Assembly: GCA_002405445.1 (NCBI GenBank)
Contig: DHLV01000153.1
Span: 6,906 to 41,991 of the forward strand
Direction: 5' to 3'
Source of the DNA: Flammeovirgaceae bacterium UBA4659
Lineage (GTDB): Bacteria; Bacteroidota; Bacteroidia; Cytophagales; Cyclobacteriaceae
DNA length: 35,086 nucleotides
Shown: one piece after another, positions 24,533 through 32,067 of the stretch
Layout of the letters: each line of letters begins with the position of its first letter
How positions within the stretch are numbered: position 1 is the stretch's first letter
Position numbers and translations under genes: made by a program
The notes under the pieces: generated by a model
Told to the model about the DNA's origin: nothing
The model's input: only the letters and a program-made list of their open reading frames with translations
Database searches by the model: none

Positions 24533-26029
24533 ATGGGCAAATCCACCAAACCAATTGGACCACAAACCGATGTAGCCTTGATTGGCGCGGGTATCATGAG
24601 CGCCACCCTGGGCATCATTTTAAAAGAACTGAACCCAAACATCACCATTCAAATTTTTGAGCGCCTGGATACACCCGGGCAAGAAAGCTCTGATGCCTGG
24701 AACAATGCAGGTACAGGACATTCTGCATTTTGTGAGTTGAACTACACGCCACAAAAAGCAGATGGAAACATAGATATTTCTAAGGCCATCAAAATCTGCC
24801 ATGATTTTGAAATCTCACGCGAGTTTTGGTCATACCTGGTGGAGAAAAAACATCTTACGAATCCAAAAGATTTTATTCGACAGGTGCCGCACATGAGTTT
24901 TGTGTGGGGTGACGAAAACGTTCAATACTTAAGAAAGCGCTACACAGCCATGCATGAAAGTGTTTTGTTCAAAGACATGCATTATACAGAAGACCGCGAC
25001 CTGATGCAGCAGTGGATGCCGCTGATCATGAAAGGCCGCGATGGCCGGACACCCTTGGCCGCTACCAACGTAACCATGGGTACGGACGTCAACTTTGGGG
25101 CACTTACACGCCAACTGATGGCCAAGTTGAAAAAAATGCCCGGTGTAACAGTGTATTACAACATAGAAGTGTATGACATCGATCCGCACAAAAAAGGAGG
25201 CTGGGAGGTGGAGACCAGAAGCATGTTGACTGGTGAAGAGATTGACTACCATGCCAGGTTTGTGTTTTTGGGAGCCGGTGGCGCCACGCTGCACCTGTTG
25301 AAAGATGCCGAGATCGAAGAGCGCAAAGGATATGGCGGGTTTCCCGTAAGTGGCCTGTGGCTCAAATGCAACAACAACGAACTCATTCAAATGCACCAGG
25401 CTAAAGTCTATGGCAAAGCTTCGGTGGGTTCTCCGCCAATGTCAGTGCCGCACGTAGACACGCGCGTGATTGATGGCAAAAAAGAGTTGTTGTTCGGCCC
25501 TTTTGCAGGATTCTCTACCCGATTTTTAAAATCAGGTTCGCGGCTTGATTTGGCGAAGTCGCTGCGCATCGATAATCTGTTACCGATGATTTCAGCAGGT
25601 ATTCGCAATGTACCGTTGACCAAATATTTAATCGAACAGCTTCGCCTGACGCCCGAAGATCGATTGAAAACGTTGCAAGAATATGTGCCCATTGCCGAGC
25701 TGGGAGATTGGGAATTGAAACAGGCGGGCCAACGAGTGCAGGTGATTAAGAAAGATGAAGGCTATAAGGGCAAGTTAGAGTTTGGCACCGAAGCGGTAGT
25801 AGCGGCCGATGGAAGTGTGGCAGCCCTGTTGGGCGCATCGCCCGGAGCTTCCACAGCCGCGGCCATCATGTTCAGCATTTTGCCCAAGTGCTTTCCAAAA
25901 GAAAGTAAATCGCCCGAGTGGCAGGCAAAGTTGAAAGAGATGGTGCCGTCTTTTGGGGTGAACTTGGCGAAGGACGAGAAATTGGTTGCAATAACACGCG
26001 AGCGGACAAAGAAGACATTGCAATTGTAA
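24533..26029 (+). CDS. mqo: Malate:quinone oxidoreductase
   Basis: 498 residues, the usual size. This peripheral membrane flavoprotein oxidises malate to oxaloacetate and passes electrons to the quinone pool, replacing or complementing malate dehydrogenase in the TCA cycle. The FAD-binding N-terminus is DVALIGAGIMSATLG, followed by the Mqo signature segments SSDAWNNAGTGHSAFCELNYTPQ, HMSFVWGDENVQYLRKRY, FLGAGGATLHLL, GYGGFPVSGLW, VPHVDTRVIDGKKELLFGPFAGFS and LGASPGASTAAAIMFSIL. Intact from start to stop. The gene has a strong consensus promoter and stands alone; no succinate dehydrogenase or other TCA gene is adjacent. Confidence 0.95.
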   Translation: MGKSTKPIGPQTDVALIGAGIMSATLGIILKELNPNITIQIFERLDTPGQESSDAWNNAGTGHSAFCELNYTPQKADGNIDISKAIKICHDFEISREFWSYLVEKKHLTNPKDFIRQVPHMSFVWGDENVQYLRKRYTAMHESVLFKDMHYTEDRDLMQQWMPLIMKGRDGRTPLAATNVTMGTDVNFGALTRQLMAKLKKMPGVTVYYNIEVYDIDPHKKGGWEVETRSMLTGEEIDYHARFVFLGAGGATLHLLKDAEIEERKGYGGFPVSGLWLKCNNNELIQMHQAKVYGKASVGSPPMSVPHVDTRVIDGKKELLFGPFAGFSTRFLKSGSRLDLAKSLRIDNLLPMISAGIRNVPLTKYLIEQLRLTPEDRLKTLQEYVPIAELGDWELKQAGQRVQVIKKDEGYKGKLEFGTEAVVAADGSVAALLGASPGASTAAAIMFSILPKCFPKESKSPEWQAKLKEMVPSFGVNLAKDEKLVAITRERTKKTLQL

Positions 26030-26041
26030 ATTAAAAGATAA

Positions 26042-26234
26042 TCATGAATGTGTTCTTGCCACTTGTTTCTGCTCCCCGAGTCCTTCAATACCCAGTTCAA
26101 TAACATCGCCTGGCTTCAGATACATTGGAGGGAGAAATCCGTGGCCAACGCCTGAGGGTGTCCCGAAGCATCAGAAACTTTTTATCATTAACCAATACTC
26201 CTGGCCTTTCATTGTCTGATTTGGAATTTCCCAT
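26042..26234 (-). pseudogene. Remnant of a fumarylacetoacetate hydrolase family gene (internally deleted)
   Basis: Read on the minus strand, 26042-26162 encodes a C-terminal FAH signature, GTPSGVGHGFLPPMYLKPGD followed by VIELGIEGLG and a stop. About 60 bp upstream, in a different frame, 26177-26234 reads GNSKSDNERPGVLVNDKKF, the form of an FAH-family N-terminus. The two halves meet near 26162-26177 with a frame change. A full FAH protein has about 200-290 residues, so most of the middle, including the metal-binding and substrate residues, is gone. This is consistent with a gene lost by internal deletion. It lies between mqo and the barrel-protein gene. Confidence 0.65.
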
Positions 26235-26241
26235 TACTCAC

Positions 26242-28206
26242 TTAAAATGCCCACCTCACTCCCATCTCTATATAAAGTTGATTAAACCACTTTGGGTCTG
26301 TTGGTAACTGCTGGCCATCAACTGTTACTACACCGCCACTACCTTCCAGTGAGGCTGATTCTTGGCCTCTGAAGAGAAAAAATCCAGACTCGTCCTTCAA
26401 AAAAATCCGATTATCTCTTTCCAAAGGAAGGTAACAGCCCACGTTGATGTACACCCATTTTAAACCATTTATTTTTTTGTCGATTGAAATAGAAGGCCTC
26501 AAAAAGCGAACCCTTTCACCCACACCGAAACTCAGCTCCTTTGTGCGTATTGTTTTATTTGCAAATAGCACCCCATCGGGATTAGAAAATGTAGGAAAAC
26601 TCCAGCCAAGCTCATGACTTCCGTAGGCGATTGACGGTCGCAGTAAAACAGGTCTGCCTTTTTTATTTATAAGCAGCGTATAGCGCAGCCCTAATTGGCG
26701 CGACAAAAATTCGTAACCGCTCGACAAATCAGCAGACGAACCATAAAAAACCTGCCACCGTCTACTCAACTTAACGGAAAACTCTGTGCTAAGTAGTAAC
26801 GGAAAACCTACACCATTTAACCGCCTATCGAAATTGAATGAACTTAATCCTGACGAATAATTTAACGAAAGATTTGAAGGGGCTACGTTATAGGGAATAA
26901 GTTGCGTGCCAATACTAAACCCTAACCGTGTTAGCAGAAGCACTCGCTGAGGATGCTTCTTTTTTTTTGGCTCTGCTTTTGTCACTTTTTCATCAAAGGT
27001 ATCGGTTGTTTTTGCTAATAATGCTTTTCTATTTTGTTCCGTATGGTAGGGTTCTAGCTGGGTTTGCAAGGTTGAATCAGGCACCAGCACGGTTGTCCCC
27101 TTCCAGAAATCTTCTTGGAAGTTATCCTTAATTTGAGAGAACACTTGCGTGTACTCAAGGCGGTCATTGAACGACAGGAGTTTGATAGAATCGGCCTGAA
27201 CTTTATTGACAACGAACTCGCCCGTGACAACCGTTTTCAATTTAAGGTCTCTATTGAAATCAGTTTGTTGCACATCTGCATAGTTCATAAACCACCTATT
27301 CTGATTTTTTCTGTAAAATACTCTTTTAGTATTCTTAATATGACGTACTTTACTTGACAGCCCATAGCCGATAGAATCTTTGTTGTTGTAGTCAGTCACC
27401 TCCGCCCGAAGGTACGCTTTGCTTTCTTTTTCAATAAAAAGTTTTCCTCTTTGTTCGCCATTTTTTTCTTTGAAGCCCACCACCCACACCTCTTTCCCTT
27501 CATTTGCAGTGACGTCAATTAAGTGGTATTCGTATTTCCGTTTATTGGGCTTCAAAAAAGTCGGCCTCCGTTTAATCAAATCACACTTTACGCCTACAAA
27601 AAGACCACCATAGTAAAGTGCATTTCGCAACGTATCGCCACTGGCAAAATGATTGACACGAGATTTAACAACCTTTACATTTCCCAATTCTTGCTCAAAT
27701 TGATATCCACTTCCTTGGATCAATAATTGGGCTTCACCAAAGTAGAAATATCTACCGCCCTCTGTACGCAAGCTTTCGCGATAGAAGCCCTCAAGCTGGT
27801 AAGGATTTTGAGTATAATTTTTATCGATGCTATTATATGCCTCACGAAGAAAAACCAACAGAGAACTATCAGGCATCACTACTAACTCTTTCAGTTGCCG
27901 ATTTTCCGGTTTCAGTTTAATGATTTGCGCTGATGTGAGATTCTCTAAAGGAATCTTACGGCTGGCATATCCGATATATGAAATCTGCAGATTAGATGAG
28001 TGATAGCGCGATGGAATAACGAGTTTAAAATCACCTTCGGCATTGGAGCTTGTACCCATTGTTGTCCTTTCAATCTGAAGATTGGCAAACGGGAGTGCCT
28101 GGTTTGTTTGTTCATCAACTACTTTGCCTTTTATTTCAAAATCTTGCGCAAAACAACCAACTGAAATCAGAAAGAAAGCCGCAGAAACGAAACCATTAAA
28201 CCTCAT
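26242..28206 (-). CDS. Outer-membrane protein with carboxypeptidase-regulatory-like N-terminal domain
   Basis: 654 residues from the ATG at 28206. Signal peptide (GFVSAAFFLISVGCFAQ) followed by a carboxypeptidase D regulatory-like beta domain (about residues 22-100: IKGKVVDEQTNQALPFANLQIE, SNAEGDFKLVIPS, QISYIGYASRKIPLE), as in TonB-dependent receptors and DUF5686-type proteins. The middle (LREAYNSIDKNYTQNPYQLEGFYRESLR) resembles Bacteroidota envelope proteins. The C-terminal third has many alternating-aromatic strands and ends IEMGVRWAF, a barrel-type C-terminal strand. There is no TonB box or plug that I can recognise. Substrate unknown. It starts 8 bp after the acyl-CoA ligase gene, so the two are co-transcribed. 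Confidence 0.82.
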   Translation of the reverse strand: MRFNGFVSAAFFLISVGCFAQDFEIKGKVVDEQTNQALPFANLQIERTTMGTSSNAEGDFKLVIPSRYHSSNLQISYIGYASRKIPLENLTSAQIIKLKPENRQLKELVVMPDSSLLVFLREAYNSIDKNYTQNPYQLEGFYRESLRTEGGRYFYFGEAQLLIQGSGYQFEQELGNVKVVKSRVNHFASGDTLRNALYYGGLFVGVKCDLIKRRPTFLKPNKRKYEYHLIDVTANEGKEVWVVGFKEKNGEQRGKLFIEKESKAYLRAEVTDYNNKDSIGYGLSSKVRHIKNTKRVFYRKNQNRWFMNYADVQQTDFNRDLKLKTVVTGEFVVNKVQADSIKLLSFNDRLEYTQVFSQIKDNFQEDFWKGTTVLVPDSTLQTQLEPYHTEQNRKALLAKTTDTFDEKVTKAEPKKKKHPQRVLLLTRLGFSIGTQLIPYNVAPSNLSLNYSSGLSSFNFDRRLNGVGFPLLLSTEFSVKLSRRWQVFYGSSADLSSGYEFLSRQLGLRYTLLINKKGRPVLLRPSIAYGSHELGWSFPTFSNPDGVLFANKTIRTKELSFGVGERVRFLRPSISIDKKINGLKWVYINVGCYLPLERDNRIFLKDESGFFLFRGQESASLEGSGGVVTVDGQQLPTDPKWFNQLYIEMGVRWAF

Positions 28207-28214
28207 CAGAACAG

Positions 28215-29867
28215 CTATGCTTCCCAAACCACCGTTGCCTCTTTGGTGTGATACCAAGTAGGATATTTAGGCACGTGAATTTTTTCCACTTCATTGCGCT
28301 TCACTTTCAGGGTGGGTGTCATCAATCCGTTTTCAATTGACCAATCGTTTTTCATGACTACCACCTTCTCCATTTTTTCGTATGACTCCAACTCAGCATT
28401 CACATCGTTCATAGATTTTTCCAAGCTCTTGATCAATTCATCTTTGGGTTTTGCCTTGCCCGTAGCTGAAAGCACGGTGAGCATGATGGGCTGAGGGATG
28501 CCCATGCCCACTACGCACACTTGTTCGATATCTGTATTTGCCAACAACTTCATTTCAATGGGCGCTGGTGAAACGTACTTTCCTTTGTCGGTTTTGAATT
28601 GGTCTTTCACTCGCCCAACAATCGATAGGTAACCATTTTTGTCGATCTCTACTTTGTCGCCCGTCTTGAGGTAGCCGTGCTCGTCAAAGGCTTCGGCTGT
28701 CAATTGAGGTTCATTGTAGTATCCCTTCATCATTCCACCGGCAAATAAACGCAACTCGCCTTCATCAGATACTTTTACTTTGATATCTTTAAAGGGCAAT
28801 CCTACCGATCCCTTTTTGTTTTGGCCATGCCGGTTAAAGTGAGAGTGCACGCAATCCTCCGTCATGCCGTAGGCCTGAAAAATCTCAATGCCGATGCTTT
28901 CGAACCAGTTGATCAAATCCAGTGACAGCGGAGCAGCACCGGAGTAAATGTGGCTTGCCCGGCTGAGGCCCAACTTCTTTTTGATGCTCTTTTTTACGAT
29001 GCTGCCCAGTAGTGGTATCGATAAGAGTTTGGAAAGTTTCTTTTGCGGCATTTTTTCCAGAATTTTCTCGCGAAACTTCGCCCAGATGCGAGGCACCGCA
29101 AAGAAAGTGTCCGGTTGTGTTTCAGCAAGATTGCTTGGAAAAGATTCCAGCGATTCTGCAAATGAAAACTGTCCGCCTGCATACAGCCCAAACATTTCAA
29201 TGCCCATGCGCTCTGCAATATGGCTCATGGGCAAATACGAGAACAACTTCGGGCGCTTTGGTAAATTCAATTCAGTGATGGCAGCATTGAGCGTGATATC
29301 AAAATTGCCAGATGTATGCATTACACCTTTCGGTTTGCCGGTGGTGCCCGAGGTGTACATTATCGTCAGCAGTTCATCGCGGTTCCAATCGGCAATCTGT
29401 CGCAAAGGTGCTTGTTGCTTTACCATCTGCTCCCAAGAGTATGTCTCTTGAATACCGTAAAGTTCTACACCTATTTTTGCAACACCTGCCGGAATGCCTG
29501 CCTTTTGCTGCGAATAATCGTCCAGCTTGCCAATCAAAATTGCCTTTGATCCGCTGTGCTCTAGTATTTGTTGAATCGAGTGCGCGGTGAGCGTGGCATA
29601 TAATGGCACCGATATGTGCCCGGCCATCATGATCGCCAAATCACCGATGATCCAGTGCGCACAGTTTTTGGAGAGCAGTGCTACGTTGCTACGCGCAGGT
29701 AGGTTTAGCGCCAACAAACCGGCAGCCAGTCTTCTGGCTTCATCCCCCGCTTGTTGGTACGTCCAGCTTTTCCATTCTCCTTTAATGGGTTGACGTAGAA
29801 AAACATCTTGGGCAACTTCTTTCTCCCACTTGAGAAACTGTTGCAGTGGCGAACTAGGCATAGGCAT
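28215..29867 (-). CDS. Long-chain fatty-acid-CoA ligase (AMP-forming)
   Basis: 550 residues. Activates fatty acids to acyl-CoA by an acyl-adenylate. The AMP-binding P-loop motif YTSGTTGKPKGVM is near residue 170; further motifs are SYLPMSHIAERM, YSGAAPLSLDLINWF, EIFQAYGMTEDC, and the hinge/lysine region YLSIVGRVKDQFKTDKGKYVSPAPIE. It belongs to the LACS/FadD15-like class. It is cytosolic or membrane-peripheral. Start at ATG 29867; a second in-frame ATG two codons later is equally possible. First gene of a two-gene unit with the barrel protein, which suggests, weakly, a link to lipid uptake or envelope lipid metabolism. Confidence 0.92.
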   Translation of the reverse strand: MPMPSSPLQQFLKWEKEVAQDVFLRQPIKGEWKSWTYQQAGDEARRLAAGLLALNLPARSNVALLSKNCAHWIIGDLAIMMAGHISVPLYATLTAHSIQQILEHSGSKAILIGKLDDYSQQKAGIPAGVAKIGVELYGIQETYSWEQMVKQQAPLRQIADWNRDELLTIMYTSGTTGKPKGVMHTSGNFDITLNAAITELNLPKRPKLFSYLPMSHIAERMGIEMFGLYAGGQFSFAESLESFPSNLAETQPDTFFAVPRIWAKFREKILEKMPQKKLSKLLSIPLLGSIVKKSIKKKLGLSRASHIYSGAAPLSLDLINWFESIGIEIFQAYGMTEDCVHSHFNRHGQNKKGSVGLPFKDIKVKVSDEGELRLFAGGMMKGYYNEPQLTAEAFDEHGYLKTGDKVEIDKNGYLSIVGRVKDQFKTDKGKYVSPAPIEMKLLANTDIEQVCVVGMGIPQPIMLTVLSATGKAKPKDELIKSLEKSMNDVNAELESYEKMEKVVVMKNDWSIENGLMTPTLKVKRNEVEKIHVPKYPTWYHTKEATVVWEA

Positions 29868-29942
29868 ACGGTTGAGGTGAACACCGAGTTAACAATAAAA
29901 CAACAAAAACGAAAACCTGTTGCCTAGATTTTTGTCTGATTT

Positions 29943-30415
29943 CTATTGAACGGTAAAATCGACCTCACTTACGATCTCTGATTCCGCCTTTTGCTTATCA
30001 AAAACACGTACTTTGCAGTGATACGTTTGCCCACTTTGCATTGGACTACCAACAGTGACAGTAGCCCGTAGCACCGATGCATCCTCGGGAGAATACCCTT
30101 CTGAGGTTGAAAATAAGTCTGCCTCATTAATCACCGCATTGCCTTGGCTATCAGTTACCGACAATGAAAGCCCGGGAAACACTTTATCGTCTTTGGCCTG
30201 GTAGTTGGCAATACCTTGCATCACAATTGAAAATCTTGAATCCAACGGCACTTGTGTGGAGGTGAGTGTTTTGTCCGTGCTGTCTACCAGCAAAATTTCT
30301 TCAACGGCAAAACCGTTGTAACGCGTGGTGAGTCCGGTAGTAAGATCTTTTTTGATCCCTTTTGAACAAGCGACCAGCAAGAATATTAAATGGGAACAAG
30401 CAATGCTTTTTTCAT
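29943..30415 (-). CDS. Small lipoprotein, signal peptide interrupted by a one-base frameshift
   Basis: The main reading frame encodes a mature part with lipobox LVAC and then CSKGIKKDLTTGL ... LRATVTVGSPMQSG ... KVRVFDKQKAESEIVSEVDFTVQ, an immunoglobulin-like beta protein. It has no upstream ATG in frame. An ATG at 30415 begins MKKALLVPI and then hits a stop in a second frame. One extra T in the run read as TTT at 30388-30390 would join them as MKKALLVPILIFLLVACSK, an excellent lipoprotein signal of 157 residues in total. A promoter box lies at 30436-30443. As given, only a TTG at 30380 could start the main frame, cutting off most of the signal peptide. No recognised family. Confidence 0.7.
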
Positions 30416-30435
30416 TGGGTTGTAGATTTAGTAAT

Positions 30436-30463
30436 CAAATATATCAAAAGCTTTTGCGCTCAA
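30436..30463 (-). promoter_or_regulatory. Promoter of the frameshifted lipoprotein
   Basis: On the minus strand TTG (30461-30463), 17 nt, TATATTTG (30436-30443), then the ATG at 30415 after about 20 nt. This supports that ATG as the native start. Confidence 0.5.
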
Positions 30464-30548
30464 CCTCCATCAAAAAGGGGATTTTGAAAATAGCGCTTGC
30501 AGGGCTCGTATTTAAATACAAACTTCGATGTGTTAAAAAACGGTTACT

Positions 30549-31922
30549 ATGAACTTATCCAAAGTCACCACTGGGCTATTGTTGGCATTTCATCTGACAG
30601 CATTTGCGCAACAGCGCCAAACTTTTGATATAGCCACCTTTATTCCCCCGGAAGGGTGGCAAAGTGAAACGAAAGATTTTGCTACCTCTTATCTGCAAAC
30701 CAACAGCGCCACCGGGGGCTGGTGCCGGATCACCTTGTACAAAAGCCTTACCGGTTCGGGCGATGCCGTCACTGACTTTCATGATGAGTGGAATACCCTG
30801 GTCGTCAAAAGTTTTCCGGATGTGCTGCAACCTACCTTGCATCTAGATGAAGAAGATGGCTGGAAGGCGAATACGGGCGCATCTAGTTTTCAGTTCAATG
30901 GGCAGCCGGCTGCAGCCAGCCTCACCACCATTAGCGGCTACGGTGTGAAGATGAGTTTGACTGTGCTGACGAACACTGATGAATTTGAATCGGCCATTGA
31001 TGCTTTTTCTGAGTCGCTACAGATGCAGAAGCCGGTGGAGGTCAATCGACAAATTCCACAACAATTGTCGAACCAGGCCAGTCCACCAAAATATCAGCCA
31101 CTAAACACTGCACCGGGTAAAAATGGAATCTCTTTGGCGACCACTAACTTTGATGATGGCTGGGTAGCGCAGCCTTTTGCTGATTACGTAAAATTGACGA
31201 AAGCCAGCACCGCAGTGCTGTTGCACAACAGCATTGAGGTGACGGATGAACTGCGAAAAAACGATCTTGAGTGGACGCTGCTCAATCAAATTGTGACGCC
31301 ACGTTACAATTTGAGCAACATCCGAAAGTATGACAACGATGGCCCGTGTTACTTCTGTATCTATTTTTATGAAATGGACGCGATAGAGAAATCTACTGGC
31401 AAGAGTTTTTATATAGGGTTTCGGGTTATTACCAACTCAGGCGTGTCTCGCTGCATAGAGATCATCTCACCATCGGCACAAGACTTTCAACGAATGTTTC
31501 CGGGCCAAAAAAATGTAGAGGCCCTGTTGAATTACAATAAGTTTGCAGTTACGGAGAAAGACTTGATAGGCACTTGGGAAGAAACCAGTGGCGCAGCTGT
31601 AAACATGTATAGCGTAACTACCGGTGCATATGCGGGCATGAATACTTCATCTTCGGCCAACAAATTCATTTTCAAGGGCAATGGTTTGTATGAAAGTACC
31701 CACAAGGGAGCATTCGGCATGGTGGGCAGTATGCAGTTTTATAGCCAAAAGTATGATGGGAACGTTAAGGTTGGTAATTGGGAAGTTACCTTAACGAAAC
31801 AATTTGAGGGAAAGACCAAGGTGTATTGGGCCCAATTTGAGGCGGTACGTGGCGGAAGAGTGCTTCACTTGACCAATAAGGAATATACAGGCGATAGATT
31901 TCATCTCGTAAAAACAAATTAG
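30549..31922 (+). CDS. Secreted protein of unknown function with a lipocalin-like C-terminal domain
   Basis: 457 residues. Signal peptide TTGLLLAFHLTAFAQ. Two similar-looking modules follow: residues about 25-150 (FDIATFIPPEGWQSETKDFA, WCRITLYKSLTGSG) and 195-320 (ISLATTNFDDGWVAQPFADYVKLTKASTAV), each with a W/aromatic start and a beta-rich body. The last part (about 340-457: LIGTWEETSGAAVNMYS, KFIFKGNGLYESTHKGAFG, VGNWEVTLTKQFEGKTKVYWAQFEA) has the G.W and strand pattern of a lipocalin-like barrel. I recognise no named family. The preceding AAACTTCG at 30520-30527 with TTG at 30497-30499 may be a weak promoter. It is divergent from the frameshifted lipoprotein. Confidence 0.78.
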   Translation: MNLSKVTTGLLLAFHLTAFAQQRQTFDIATFIPPEGWQSETKDFATSYLQTNSATGGWCRITLYKSLTGSGDAVTDFHDEWNTLVVKSFPDVLQPTLHLDEEDGWKANTGASSFQFNGQPAAASLTTISGYGVKMSLTVLTNTDEFESAIDAFSESLQMQKPVEVNRQIPQQLSNQASPPKYQPLNTAPGKNGISLATTNFDDGWVAQPFADYVKLTKASTAVLLHNSIEVTDELRKNDLEWTLLNQIVTPRYNLSNIRKYDNDGPCYFCIYFYEMDAIEKSTGKSFYIGFRVITNSGVSRCIEIISPSAQDFQRMFPGQKNVEALLNYNKFAVTEKDLIGTWEETSGAAVNMYSVTTGAYAGMNTSSSANKFIFKGNGLYESTHKGAFGMVGSMQFYSQKYDGNVKVGNWEVTLTKQFEGKTKVYWAQFEAVRGGRVLHLTNKEYTGDRFHLVKTN

Positions 31923-31937
31923 ATGTAGCCACCGCAA

Positions 31938-31980
31938 GATCAATTGTATTTTTTTGATTGAGGTCAATTGATCAATCAAC
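31938..31980. repeat. Two overlapping inverted repeats before polA
   Basis: GATCAATTG (31938-31946) and CAATTGATC (31965-31973) are a perfect inverted pair. A second pair, TTGATTG (about 31954-31960) with CAATCAA (31973-31979), overlaps it, so only one hairpin could form at a time. They follow the secreted-protein stop and may be a terminator or site for polA regulation. Confidence 0.4.
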
Positions 31981-32033
31981 CTAAAGGCGTAGAGTTTTTT
32001 GCAGCAAGATCATTTGCTGCGAATTTAAAAAAC

Positions 32034-32063
32034 TTGAAATAACATTCAGTTGTTCTACCTTCG
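32034..32063 (+). promoter_or_regulatory. Promoter of polA
   Basis: TTG (32034-32036), 19 nt, TACCTTCG (32056-32063), then 4 nt and the ATG at 32068. The transcript would be nearly leaderless. Confidence 0.6.
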
Positions 32064-32067
32064 CCCC

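Noticed and set aside
26125..26307. Plus-strand frame over the FAH remnant
   Set aside because: No family resemblance; the minus strand gives clear FAH signatures.
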